64,000 bases of DNA from Mesonia sp. (GTDB lineage: Bacteria; Bacteroidota; Bacteroidia; Flavobacteriales; Flavobacteriaceae): positions 31,375 to 95,374 of the forward strand of contig DTTX01000073.1 of NCBI GenBank assembly GCA_012964435.1, written 5' to 3'. The notes under the pieces are model-generated. The model made no database searches. It had not been told where the DNA came from and worked only from the letters and a program-made list of their open reading frames with translations. This document shows positions 44,860-53,431 of this stretch, piece after piece (positions within the stretch are counted from its first letter, which is position 1; the number at the start of each line of letters is the position of its first letter). A program made the position numbers and the translations under genes.

Positions 44860-46398
44860 TTATTTTTTCATCCAAGTTTTAAAATCTACTTCTTTCTGGA
44901 TCAAAGATTTTAACTCAGCAATCGGAACTCGTTTTTGTTCCATCGTATCTCTATTTCTAACGGTAACTTGGTGATCGTCTTTGGTGTCGTGATCTACCGT
45001 AATACAAAATGGCGTTCCCGCAGCATCTTGACGACGATATCTTCTACCAACAGCATCTTTTTCATCATAAGTTACATTGAAATCCCATTTTAGATCGTCT
45101 ACGATTTCTTGAGCGATTTCCGGTAAACCATCTTTCTTTACTAATGGTAAAATTGCTGCTTTGTAAGGCGCTAAAATTGCTGGAAGTTTTAAAACGGTTC
45201 TTGAAGTTCCGCCTTCTAATTCTTCCTCTTGTAAAGCGCTAGAGAAAACGGCTAAGAACATACGATCTAAACCAATAGACGTTTCGATCACATAAGGCAC
45301 GTAGTTTTTATTCATTTCAGGATCAAAAAACTGTAATTTTTTACCTGAATGCTCTTCGTGTGCTTTTAAATCGAAATCGGTTCGCGAGTGAATACCTTCT
45401 AATTCTTTAAACCCAAATGGGAAATTAAATTCGATATCGGTAGCGGCATTTGCATAATGTGCCATTTTCTCATGATCGTGAAAACGGTAATTTTCTTCAC
45501 CTAAACCAAGAGAAGCGTGCCATTGCTGACGAGTTTCTTTCCATTTTTCGAACCAAGTAAGTTCTTCACCCGGACGTACAAAAAATTGCATTTCCATTTG
45601 TTCAAACTCACGTTGACGGAAGATAAATTGTCTTGCTACAATCTCGTTTCTAAAGGCTTTACCAATCTGTGCGATCCCGAAAGGTATTTTCATTCTTCCG
45701 GTTTTTTGAACATTCGCAAAGTTTACAAAAATACCCTGCGCAGTTTCCGGTCTTAAATATAGATCGGTTGCGCTGTCTGCAGAAGCTCCTAATTTGGTAC
45801 CGAACATTAAGTTGAATTGCTTCACGTCTGTCCAGTTTTTAGAACCGGTCTCTGGGCAAGCAATTTCTAATTCTTCAATTAAAGCTTTTACATCGGCTAG
45901 ATCTTCATTGGTTAAAGATTTCGCTAAACGTTCTAAAATTTCTTTTTCTTCTGTTTTGTATCGAATTACACGCGGATTGGTGCTTACAAATTCTGCTTCG
46001 TCAAATTTATCGCCAAAACGCTTCTTTGCTTTCGCAATTTCTTTTTGTGCTTTTTGGTTAATTTTTTCAGCATAATCTTCTACCAAAACATCGGCGCGAT
46101 AACGCTTTTTAGAATCTTTATTATCGATAAGTGGATCGTTAAAAGCATCAACGTGACCGGAAGCCTTCCACGTGGTTGGGTGCATTAAAATGGCAGCATC
46201 TAACCCAACAATGTTGTCGTGAAGCTGAACCATGCTTTTCCACCAATAATCTTTTATATTTTTCTTTAACTCTGCTCCATTTTGACCATAGTCATAAACC
46301 GCACTAAGACCGTCATAAATTTCACTTGAAGAAAATATATAACCGTACTCTTTTGCGTGAGCGATTACCTGCTTAAATTTATCTTGTTGTTTTGCCAT
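44860..46398 (-). CDS. glyQS: Glycyl-tRNA synthetase, alpha2 type
   Basis: A 512-residue single-chain dimeric GlyRS, the eukaryote/archaea-like form and not the alpha2beta2 type. Class II motifs: DLYLRPETAQGIFVNFANV, IGKAFRNEIVARQFIFRQREF, and late IETSIGLDRMFLAV. The C-terminal anticodon-binding domain ends AELKSLIQKEVDF. A TATTTTTG box lies at 46410-46403 on the minus strand, five bases before the start codon, implying a leaderless or very short-leader transcript if it is used. Confidence 0.96.
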   Translation of the reverse strand: MAKQQDKFKQVIAHAKEYGYIFSSSEIYDGLSAVYDYGQNGAELKKNIKDYWWKSMVQLHDNIVGLDAAILMHPTTWKASGHVDAFNDPLIDNKDSKKRYRADVLVEDYAEKINQKAQKEIAKAKKRFGDKFDEAEFVSTNPRVIRYKTEEKEILERLAKSLTNEDLADVKALIEELEIACPETGSKNWTDVKQFNLMFGTKLGASADSATDLYLRPETAQGIFVNFANVQKTGRMKIPFGIAQIGKAFRNEIVARQFIFRQREFEQMEMQFFVRPGEELTWFEKWKETRQQWHASLGLGEENYRFHDHEKMAHYANAATDIEFNFPFGFKELEGIHSRTDFDLKAHEEHSGKKLQFFDPEMNKNYVPYVIETSIGLDRMFLAVFSSALQEEELEGGTSRTVLKLPAILAPYKAAILPLVKKDGLPEIAQEIVDDLKWDFNVTYDEKDAVGRRYRRQDAAGTPFCITVDHDTKDDHQVTVRNRDTMEQKRVPIAELKSLIQKEVDFKTWMKK

Positions 46399-46447
46399 AG
46401 AACAAAAATATAAAACCGACTTTAATTAACAGATATTAAGTGGTTTT

Positions 46448-47329
46448 TTATTCGATAATAAATGAGGCAGAGGAAAGTAAAACATCATTATCGAAAATAT
46501 GCACGATATACTTGCCTTCAACAGCATTATTTTCGGCTATATCCATTAAAGCACAAACATTTAAATTAATTTGATGGTAATTAACCTCGGTCTTGGCGCT
46601 GTAGTATAATTCTTTTTCGTTGAAAATTTCTTTCTTCTTTTCGCCAATTAGATTGTTATTGGGGTTGATTACTTGAATGTATAGATCTTTTTGGCCTGCA
46701 GGAGCGATATTACTTTCGTTAAGCTGAAAGCAAATTCTAATATTTTCAATCTTATTTACGTTATTGGTATGTTTTACCTCTCCATTATTTCGCAAGTAAA
46801 CTCCTTCACCGTGAATTTCTGAGATTTGAATGACCGATGCCTCATTGATTTTTTGTTGAAGCTCTTCATTTTTCAAGTTAAGTGAATCTGTTTTTTGCTT
46901 AGTGTTCGCTAAAATTTGATTAGTGCTATCAATGGCGGTTTTAAGCTTTTTGTTTTCTTCTGCCAACGTATTAATATGGTTAAGCAAACGTTGCTTTTCC
47001 ATTTTTAATTGATCGGCCTGTTGTCTGTACTTCTTTAGACGGTTATAATTAGATTCTAAATTATTTATAGAGTCTAAAAGAACCAGAATTCGTTGTTTTT
47101 CTTTTTCCAAACTTTTTTTAATCGAAGAATTATCTACTTGTAAACTATCGTAAGCGGTTTGGATCGACTTTAATTCGGTTTGCAAGTAAGCTTTCTCTTC
47201 TTCTAAATATTTAATATTTTCATTTTTTTCTCGATGAAAATTAAACGTGTAACCTACCATAATTACCAAACCGGTAAGTAAAACTCCAATAAGAACTTTT
47301 AAAATGTTTTCTTTTTTCTTTTCGCTCAT
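46448..47329 (-). CDS. Membrane-anchored coiled-coil protein
   Basis: A 293-residue protein with a short basic N-terminus (MSEKKKENILK), one membrane helix (about 11-28), then a long coiled coil (about 33-165: EEKAYLQTELKSIQTAYDSL, KEKQRILVLLDSINNLESN and similar heptads). The C-terminal 120 residues form a beta-rich domain (RICFQLNESNIAPAGQKDLY). It is divergent from comF. No family is recognised; it is sometimes given ParA-like names that the sequence does not support, as there is no ATPase motif. Confidence 0.75.
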   Translation of the reverse strand: MSEKKKENILKVLIGVLLTGLVIMVGYTFNFHREKNENIKYLEEEKAYLQTELKSIQTAYDSLQVDNSSIKKSLEKEKQRILVLLDSINNLESNYNRLKKYRQQADQLKMEKQRLLNHINTLAEENKKLKTAIDSTNQILANTKQKTDSLNLKNEELQQKINEASVIQISEIHGEGVYLRNNGEVKHTNNVNKIENIRICFQLNESNIAPAGQKDLYIQVINPNNNLIGEKKKEIFNEKELYYSAKTEVNYHQINLNVCALMDIAENNAVEGKYIVHIFDNDVLLSSASFIIE

Positions 47330-47378
47330 ATATAAAAGAGTACAATTTTTATTAACTTGATAAGAAATTAATACTGAA

Positions 47379-48056
47379 TTGTTTAAAGATTTATTTCATT
47401 TATTCTTTCCTCAAAAGTGCCTAGCTTGTAGTGAGAATTTGGTTGAACAAGAAATTCTTTGTTCACATTGCTTACACGAACTACCGTTAGCCAACACTCA
47501 TTTAGATAACGAAAATACATTAAAAAAAGTATTTGAAAATCAAATTGCTGTTCACAACGTTACAAGTTTGCTTTATTTCTATAAAAAAGGCATTACTCAA
47601 GAGCTGTTTCATAATTTAAAATATAGAAATCATCCAGAGATCAGCATCTATTTAGGTGAATGGATTTCTCCTTACTTAGCTAAGGACGATTTTATGGAAA
47701 ATATTGATGCTGTAATTCCGGTTCCGATACATAAAACCAGAAAAAAAGAACGTGGTTATAACCAAGTAGAAGGTTTTGCTAAAGTGATCGCTCAACACTT
47801 CAACAAGACTTATATAGATGATGTTTTGGTGAAAAAGGAAGCTTCTAAAACCCAAGTTTTTAAAGGAAGATTAGCTCGACAAGAAATAAAATCGAATTAT
47901 TTTAGTTTACAAAACGAAGAAAAGATTGTTGGCAAACACGTTTTATTGGTAGATGACATTATAACCACAGGAGCTACTTTAGTTTCTTGCGGAAAAATTT
48001 TGCTTCAAGCAGAGAATGTTAAGTTAAGTATTGCCGCAATGGCTTATACTGCTTAA
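47379..48056 (+). CDS. comF: ComF family phosphoribosyltransferase-like protein
   Basis: A 225-residue ComF homologue, starting at TTG (47379). A zinc-binding N-terminal part has CLACSENL and CSHCLHELP. The phosphoribosyltransferase fold follows, with PVPIHKTRKKERGYNQVEGFA and the PRPP loop VLLVDDIITTGATL. ComF proteins help bring single-stranded DNA into the cytoplasm during natural transformation and are linked to replication restart. No other competence gene is in the window. Confidence 0.9.
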   Translation: MFKDLFHLFFPQKCLACSENLVEQEILCSHCLHELPLANTHLDNENTLKKVFENQIAVHNVTSLLYFYKKGITQELFHNLKYRNHPEISIYLGEWISPYLAKDDFMENIDAVIPVPIHKTRKKERGYNQVEGFAKVIAQHFNKTYIDDVLVKKEASKTQVFKGRLARQEIKSNYFSLQNEEKIVGKHVLLVDDIITTGATLVSCGKILLQAENVKLSIAAMAYTA

Positions 48057-48106
48057 AAGATCATTCAATTTAAAAATAATCGTTTCTTTGCAGAAAAATT
48101 GGCCAG

Positions 48107-49723
48107 ATGAATTTAAAACGCTTTATATATTTTTTTTTAGCACTGATTAGCTTTAGTTTTTTCTTTAACTGCGCTAAAAGAGGTATGCCGCAAGGTGGTG
48201 AGATCGATACCATTCCGCCTGCATTTGTAAATTCTTATCCAGAAAATTTTTCGCCTAATTTTAAGGCTGAAGAGATTAGAATTAATTTTAGTGAATATAT
48301 AAAACTCGACAAACCTAACCGACAAATTATCGTCTCGCCACCCATGGATCCCAAACCGGAATTTTACCCAATGGGAAGCGCCAGCAAAGAAGTACGAATT
48401 AAAATTTTAGATACGCTTCTAGAAAATACTACTTACACGATCAATTTTGGAAATAGTATTGTAGATAATAATGAAAGTAATCCGTTACCATTTTTTAAAT
48501 ATGTATTTTCAACAGGATCTTATGTAGATTCACTTTCTGTAAAAGGAACAATAAAAGATGCATTTAATAGAGAAACCGATGAGTTTGTATCTATTTTATT
48601 ATATGAAGTAGATTCTACCTATAACGATTCTGTAATTTATGATCGATTACCAACCTATATTTCTTACACCCAAGATACCTTAAACACGTTCTCTGTAGAA
48701 AATATGAAAGAAGGGACTTATAGAATGATCGCTCTTTTAGATAAAAATCAAAACTACAAATTTGATCCGAGAAGCGATAAAATAGGTTTTGTAGATAGTT
48801 TGATCGAAATCCCGACAGAAGAGAATTATAACATTTCTATTTTTAAAGAAATTTTAGATTTTGAAGTAGAACGTCCTAAACAACTTTCTAAAAATCATTT
48901 AATTTTTGGGTATAAAGGCAATCCCGATAGTACTAAAATTAGATTGATTTCTGATCATACCCCAGATTTTGATTATAGAATCATTCAAGATCGAGAAAAA
49001 GATACGCTACATTATTGGTACAAACCGTTTATGGAAGTAGATAGTTTAGTTTTTGAAGTTTCAAATCAAAAATATCTCGATACGGTTTACACCAAGATTA
49101 GAGATATGGAAAGAGATTCTCTAGAAATTAATCCACTTACTAAAGGAAGTTTTGATGTTGATGATAAATTTAAAATTACAGCCAATTTACCTTTGGTAAA
49201 GTTAGATTCTAATTATGTGAAAATTATAAATCAAGATTCTATAGCGATACCATTTACTTCTACGTTTGAAAATAGAACTAACACCTATAGTTTAGATTTT
49301 GAAAAAGAAGAAAAACAAGTCTTTAATATTCAATTATTACCGAATGCAATTACAGATTTTTTCGATCATACTAACGATACTTTAAATTTTAAAGTAAAAA
49401 CCCCTGTTTTTTCAGACCTCGGAATTTTGAATATGACCGTTAACAATTTAAAATCTTATCCAGTAATTGTACAATTAACTAATAGTAAGGGTGAAGTTTA
49501 CAAAGAATTAATTCATCAAGAGGATGACGGCAACTTATTTATATTTAATTACCTTAAACCAGGTAAATATCTCCTCCGCGTAATTTATGATGAAAACAAT
49601 AATGGCAAATGGGATACCGGTAGCTATTTAAATAAATCACAAGCTGAAGAAATTATCTATTTCCCTAAAGAAATTGAAGTGAGAGCTAACTGGGATGTCG
49701 TTGAAACTTTTAGGTTAAAGTAA
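48107..49723 (+). CDS. Ig-like domain lipoprotein
   Basis: A 538-residue lipoprotein (lipid Cys in FFNCAKRG, near 22). The mature protein begins RGMPQGGEIDTIPPAFVNSYP and continues with a Big_5/SbsA-like Ig domain (EEIRINFSEYIKL, ITINFGNSIVDNNE pattern), followed by more beta-sandwich units and a C-terminal prealbumin-like piece (LKPGKYLLRVIYDENNNGKWD) that resembles Ca-binding loops. It follows comF by 50 bases. Its last 14 bases overlap the convergent amidase gene. Function at the surface is unknown. Confidence 0.82.
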   Translation: MNLKRFIYFFLALISFSFFFNCAKRGMPQGGEIDTIPPAFVNSYPENFSPNFKAEEIRINFSEYIKLDKPNRQIIVSPPMDPKPEFYPMGSASKEVRIKILDTLLENTTYTINFGNSIVDNNESNPLPFFKYVFSTGSYVDSLSVKGTIKDAFNRETDEFVSILLYEVDSTYNDSVIYDRLPTYISYTQDTLNTFSVENMKEGTYRMIALLDKNQNYKFDPRSDKIGFVDSLIEIPTEENYNISIFKEILDFEVERPKQLSKNHLIFGYKGNPDSTKIRLISDHTPDFDYRIIQDREKDTLHYWYKPFMEVDSLVFEVSNQKYLDTVYTKIRDMERDSLEINPLTKGSFDVDDKFKITANLPLVKLDSNYVKIINQDSIAIPFTSTFENRTNTYSLDFEKEEKQVFNIQLLPNAITDFFDHTNDTLNFKVKTPVFSDLGILNMTVNNLKSYPVIVQLTNSKGEVYKELIHQEDDGNLFIFNYLKPGKYLLRVIYDENNNGKWDTGSYLNKSQAEEIIYFPKEIEVRANWDVVETFRLK

Positions 49724-50489
49724 ACGCATCACGATCATTTAAAAAGGCGAAGCGTTCTCGAGTTTTAATAAGTTCTTTTTTATTTAAATGAAGTGTTTCT
49801 TCAAAAACCACATCATCGTTTTTTGTTGTTGAAATTTGTTTGCCTAACATATCGTAAACGGCAGAATGACCAGAATATACGTGATCGTTACCATCCAATC
49901 CTACACGATTAACACCGGCAACATAACACATATTCTCGATCGATCTAGCTTTTAAAAGAGCATCCCAAGCTTCTGTTCTTTTTTTGGGCCAATTAGCAAC
50001 ATATAGCAATAAATCAAAATCTTCAGTATTTCTCGACCAAACAGGAAAACGAAGATCGTAGCAAATTAACGGACAAACTTTCCAGCCTTTATACTCCACT
50101 ATTAAACGATTTTGCCCTGCAGAATAAGTGTGTTGCTCGTTTGCCAAAGTAAATAAATGCTTCTTATCGTAAGTTTGATAATCACCATTCGGGAATACAA
50201 AAAATAGTCGATTATAATAATTCTCATTTTCTTGAATAATGACGCTTCCAGTTATTGCAACTTCGTATTTTCTCGCAGTAGTTTTCAGCCAAGTTAAGGT
50301 AGTTGAATTTTCTTCTTCAGCAAGACGTTCAGCATTCATAGAAAAGCCTGTCGTAAACATTTCAGGTAAAACAATGAGATCTGTCGATTCTTTTAAGGCT
50401 TTTATTTTTTCAGAAAATAATTGAAGATTAGCCTCGGTATCTTCCCACTTTAAATCTTCCTGAACAATCGTTATTCTTAGGTTTTCCAT
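49710..50489 (-). CDS. Omega-amidase / nitrilase-superfamily hydrolase (YafV-like)
   Basis: The ATG at 50489 gives 259 residues (MENLRITIVQEDLKW). The nitrilase Glu-Lys-Cys triad is visible: LPEMFTTGFS (Glu), YDKKHLFT (Lys) and CPLICYDLRFPVW (Cys). The sequence pattern fits YafV/Nit2 omega-amidases, which hydrolyse alpha-ketoglutaramate or alpha-ketosuccinamate left by glutamine or methionine transamination. The aminotransferase at 25673 could in principle supply such products, but the genes are not linked. Confidence 0.88.
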   Translation of the reverse strand: MENLRITIVQEDLKWEDTEANLQLFSEKIKALKESTDLIVLPEMFTTGFSMNAERLAEEENSTTLTWLKTTARKYEVAITGSVIIQENENYYNRLFFVFPNGDYQTYDKKHLFTLANEQHTYSAGQNRLIVEYKGWKVCPLICYDLRFPVWSRNTEDFDLLLYVANWPKKRTEAWDALLKARSIENMCYVAGVNRVGLDGNDHVYSGHSAVYDMLGKQISTTKNDDVVFEETLHLNKKELIKTRERFAFLNDRDAFTLT

Positions 50490-50663
50490 AAAACTAAAGG
50501 TAAAAAAATTATTCAATTTCTGAAGAAATTTTTCCGTTTACAAACGTTTAAAAACGACATTAAACGCAAGTAAGCACTTATTAACCAAGTAAAGTTTTGT
50601 TGCTACCTCATCTTTGCCTCACTGAATCGAACTAACGAAATTCAGCTTTAAAAATTTATCATT

Positions 50664-51002
50664 ATGAACGCATTAAGAAACAAAGTACAGTTAATCGGAA
50701 ACCTAGGGAACAACCCAGAAATCATTCAACTAGAAAGCGGTAAAAAATTAGCAAAATTCTCTATGGCTACGAACGAAGTTTACAAAAACAGTCAAGGTGA
50801 AAAAGTAACCGACACTCAATGGCACAACATTGTTGCTTGGGGCAAAACTGCAGAAATTGTAGAGAATTACTTAACACAAGGTAAAGAAGTAATTTTAGAA
50901 GGTAAACTTACCTCAAGAAGCTATGAAACCCAAACCGGAGAAAAAAGATATATTACCGAGGTGGTAGCTCAGGAAATTATGATAATTTCAAAAAACAATT
51001 GA
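50664..51002 (+). CDS. Short single-stranded DNA-binding protein
   Basis: A 112-residue SSB with a full OB fold (NKVQLIGNLGNNPE, KKLAKFSMATNEVY, TQWHNIVAWGKTAEIVENYL). It lacks the Gly-rich linker and the acidic DDDIPF-type tip that recruits repair proteins in the main SSB, ending MIISKNN. It is thus probably a second, specialised SSB paralogue, in keeping with the short SSBs of other Flavobacteriaceae; the main copy would lie elsewhere. It is monocistronic. Confidence 0.9.
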   Translation: MNALRNKVQLIGNLGNNPEIIQLESGKKLAKFSMATNEVYKNSQGEKVTDTQWHNIVAWGKTAEIVENYLTQGKEVILEGKLTSRSYETQTGEKRYITEVVAQEIMIISKNN

Positions 51003-51127
51003 TTCTAATAGAAACATTGTTAACAAACAATCAAAATTACGTACGCATTTCATAAATAACCTTAAAATTAACGCTTTTTAACAGTCGCTAACAAAGTTTT
51101 AACCATTGTTATAAAACCACAAGACCT

Positions 51128-51152
51128 ATCTATGCGTAGTTTTCGTGTAGAT
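51128..51152 (+). promoter_or_regulatory. Inverted repeat upstream of ferritin-like genes
   Basis: ATCTATGCG and CGTGTAGAT form 9-base arms (two mismatches) around seven bases, 21 bases before the first ferritin-like ATG. It could be an operator or a 5' hairpin; no regulator is known. Confidence 0.3.
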
Positions 51153-51172
51153 CAACAAAACTTATTTTTATT

Positions 51173-51913
51173 ATGAAAAACAAAAATGTAAAAGTAGAAA
51201 GTCTTGTTACCAAAAAAGGTAATAAAAGAAGACAGTTTTTAAAAATGAGTGGACTCGCGATCGCAGGTAGTGGTTTATTATTAAGCTGTAGCGATGATGA
51301 CGATTTCACAGAACCCAACCCAGATCCGGATCCAGAAACATTCGATTTAGGAGGAGGAGATTTAGGGGTCCTTAATTATGCTTACGCTTTAGAGCAGTTA
51401 GAAGCAGATTTTTACACGAAAGTTGTAAATGGCTCTTACTGGTCTGGCGCAGCAATGGAAGAAAAACAAATTTTAGAAGATTTGTATAATCACGAGGTTA
51501 ATCACCGTGAATTTTTTAAAGCAGCATTAAACGCAAATTTTGATGCAGAACTAGTGTTACCAGAGAGCTTAGAATTTGATTTTTCTAGCGTGGACTTTTC
51601 AGATAGAGATTCTGTTTTATCTACTGCACAATTATTAGAAGATACAGGTGTAAAAGCTTACAATGGTGCAGGTAAAATTATTGAGACCGCAGCTTACTTA
51701 GTTATTGCAGGTAAAATTGTTTCTGTTGAAGCAAGACATGCTGCTGCAATCAGAAGTATTAGAGGTAACGATATGGACGATTTTAAACTTTTCGCAGGAG
51801 ACGATATCGTAGCTCCAGGAACAGGTTTAGACGGTGCAGAAAATCCTTCTGTAATTATTAACGCCGCTGGCGGATTTATTGTTACACCATTTACAGCAAA
51901 CCAATTGCCATAA
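51173..51913 (+). CDS. Tat-type ferritin-like lipoprotein
   Basis: A 246-residue exported protein. The signal has a twin-arginine motif (RRQFLK, R19-R20) and a lipobox (LLLSC, Cys39), followed by an Asp-rich linker (SDDDDF). The ferritin-like (Ferritin_2) four-helix domain has metal-ligand-like Glu/His in LEQLEADFY, YNHEVNHREFF, LLEDTGVKAYNG and VSVEARHAAAI. Tat export suggests folding or metal loading in the cytoplasm before export. It is followed 47 bases later by a second protein of the same family. Confidence 0.88.
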   Translation: MKNKNVKVESLVTKKGNKRRQFLKMSGLAIAGSGLLLSCSDDDDFTEPNPDPDPETFDLGGGDLGVLNYAYALEQLEADFYTKVVNGSYWSGAAMEEKQILEDLYNHEVNHREFFKAALNANFDAELVLPESLEFDFSSVDFSDRDSVLSTAQLLEDTGVKAYNGAGKIIETAAYLVIAGKIVSVEARHAAAIRSIRGNDMDDFKLFAGDDIVAPGTGLDGAENPSVIINAAGGFIVTPFTANQLP

Positions 51914-51960
51914 ATATCAAGTAACAATTAATCGAATCAATAATTTTAAAAAATAATATT

Positions 51961-52803
51961 ATGAATCTTATAAAATTTTTAGACGAATTTACGTCAGATA
52001 ACTTAGCAAAAAAAGGAGCTTCTAGAAGAGATGCTTTTAGTACATTTTCTTCATTAGGAAAAAAAGCAGCGATCGCTGCAGTTCCTTTCGGGATGGCAGT
52101 AGCATCCAATAAAGCAAAAGCAGCAACAATGTTTCAGTCAGACGATGCTGTTGGTGCATTACAATTAGCCTTAACCTTAGAGTATTTAGAGGCAAGTTTT
52201 TATTTACAAGCTTTAGACTCTAATGTATTAGACCAAGACGGAACAGGAAAAGCAAATGCGATTTACGAACAAATCTCTATGCACGAATCTGCCCACGTAA
52301 CCCTATTACAAGATACTTTAATGAGTTTAGGTGAAACTCCCGTAGCAGAACCGACTTTCGATTTTACTGCAGGTGGTAATTTTGACCCTTTTAATACAGA
52401 AGGCGATGCAGCAACTTCTTATGCTCAACTATTAGCATTAGCACAAGCTTTTGAAGATACCGGTGTAAGAGCATATAAAGGACAAGCAGGAGCATTAATG
52501 GGTAACGACGACTTATTAACAGCTGCTCTACAAATTCACTCTGTAGAGGCTAGACATGCTTCAGAAATTAGAAGGTTAAGAGGTTTACAAGGTTGGATTA
52601 CATTAGATAATCGTGGTACAGGAATGCCAGCCGCTACTCAACCGGTTTACGATGGTGAAGAGAACTTAAGCCAAGGTGGTGTAGACGTATCTACATTAGG
52701 CTCTGGTAGTCCATTTACTGCTGAAGCTTCTTCTCAAGCTTATGACGAGATCTTAACGGGAGATGAAGCAACAACTATTGCAAGTCTATTTATTGAATCT
52801 TAA
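51961..52803 (+). CDS. Tat-type ferritin-like exported protein
   Basis: A 280-residue relative of the preceding gene product. A Tat-like signal (SRRDAFSTFSSLGKK, R22-R23, with AKA near 54 as a cleavage site) is followed by the Ferritin_2 helical bundle: LEYLEASFYLQAL, QISMHESAHVTLL, FEDTGVRAYKGQ and HSVEARHASEIRRLRG. It lacks a lipobox, so it should be free in the periplasm, in contrast to its lipidated neighbour. A terminator follows, so the two genes make one unit. Confidence 0.88.
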   Translation: MNLIKFLDEFTSDNLAKKGASRRDAFSTFSSLGKKAAIAAVPFGMAVASNKAKAATMFQSDDAVGALQLALTLEYLEASFYLQALDSNVLDQDGTGKANAIYEQISMHESAHVTLLQDTLMSLGETPVAEPTFDFTAGGNFDPFNTEGDAATSYAQLLALAQAFEDTGVRAYKGQAGALMGNDDLLTAALQIHSVEARHASEIRRLRGLQGWITLDNRGTGMPAATQPVYDGEENLSQGGVDVSTLGSGSPFTAEASSQAYDEILTGDEATTIASLFIES

Positions 52804-52820
52804 TATTCTTGTTTTTCATT

Positions 52821-52854
52821 AAAAAAGCACCTTAATTTCTTAAGGTGCTTTTTT
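52821..52854 (+). terminator. Terminator of the ferritin-like pair
   Basis: AAAAAAGCACCTTAA, TTTC and TTAAGGTGCTTTTTT form a perfect hairpin, 17 bases after the stop. Confidence 0.85.
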
Positions 52855-52966
52855 AGTTACTAACACTTGCAAATATTATCGATTCATTAAAATTCAACTT
52901 AAAAAATTACGATTTTCATAATTCGATATTTTTGATTAAATTTAAGAAACTGAAAAACAAAAAGTT

Positions 52967-53431
52967 ATGGGCATTAAAAGTTTTCAAGGTAAGCAATTAG
53001 GAGAGGTTATCATTTCAGAAAATATAACCGTTGGTGATTTTATGACCGAGAATATGTATAAATTCTACGAAGGTCAAAATGTAATTGAAGTGATGGAAAC
53101 TCTACTTCGATATCGAATTTCCGGGGGTCCGGTCGTTAACGAACACAATGAGCTTATCGGTATTATTTCTGAAGGAGATTGTATTAAACAAATTTCTGAA
53201 TCTCGCTATTATAACCAACCCATGGAAAATATGACCGTAGAAAATTATATGATCAAAGAAGTTGAAACGGTTTCTCCCGACATGCATTTATTTGATGTTG
53301 CTAATAAATTTTTAAGCTTAAAGAAAAGAAGATTCCCGGTTTGTGAACACGGAAAATTAATTGGTCTAATTAGTCAGAAAGACGTTTTAAAAGCTGCTCT
53401 AGAATTACAAGGTTATAATTGGAGAAGTTAA
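52967..53431 (+). CDS. Two-CBS-domain protein
   Basis: A 154-residue soluble protein composed of two CBS motifs: MTENMYKFYEGQNVIEVMETLLRY with GGPVVNEHNELIGIISEGDCI, and a second from VENYMIKEVETVSPDMHLFD to KRRFPVCEHGKLIGLISQKDVL. Stand-alone CBS pairs usually bind adenine nucleotides and regulate a partner. A TATTTTTG box at 52927-52934 is a possible promoter. Its stop overlaps the convergent deacetylase-like gene by four bases. Confidence 0.88.
   Translation: MGIKSFQGKQLGEVIISENITVGDFMTENMYKFYEGQNVIEVMETLLRYRISGGPVVNEHNELIGIISEGDCIKQISESRYYNQPMENMTVENYMIKEVETVSPDMHLFDVANKFLSLKKRRFPVCEHGKLIGLISQKDVLKAALELQGYNWRS

Noticed and set aside
46448-47329. Chromosome partition (ParA/SMC) protein
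   Set aside because: There is no Walker motif; it is a single-TM coiled-coil protein only.
49710-49723. Possible antisense regulation from the 14-base convergent overlap
   Set aside because: Short 3' overlaps occur several times here (also 30243-30253 and 53428-53431) and need no special explanation.
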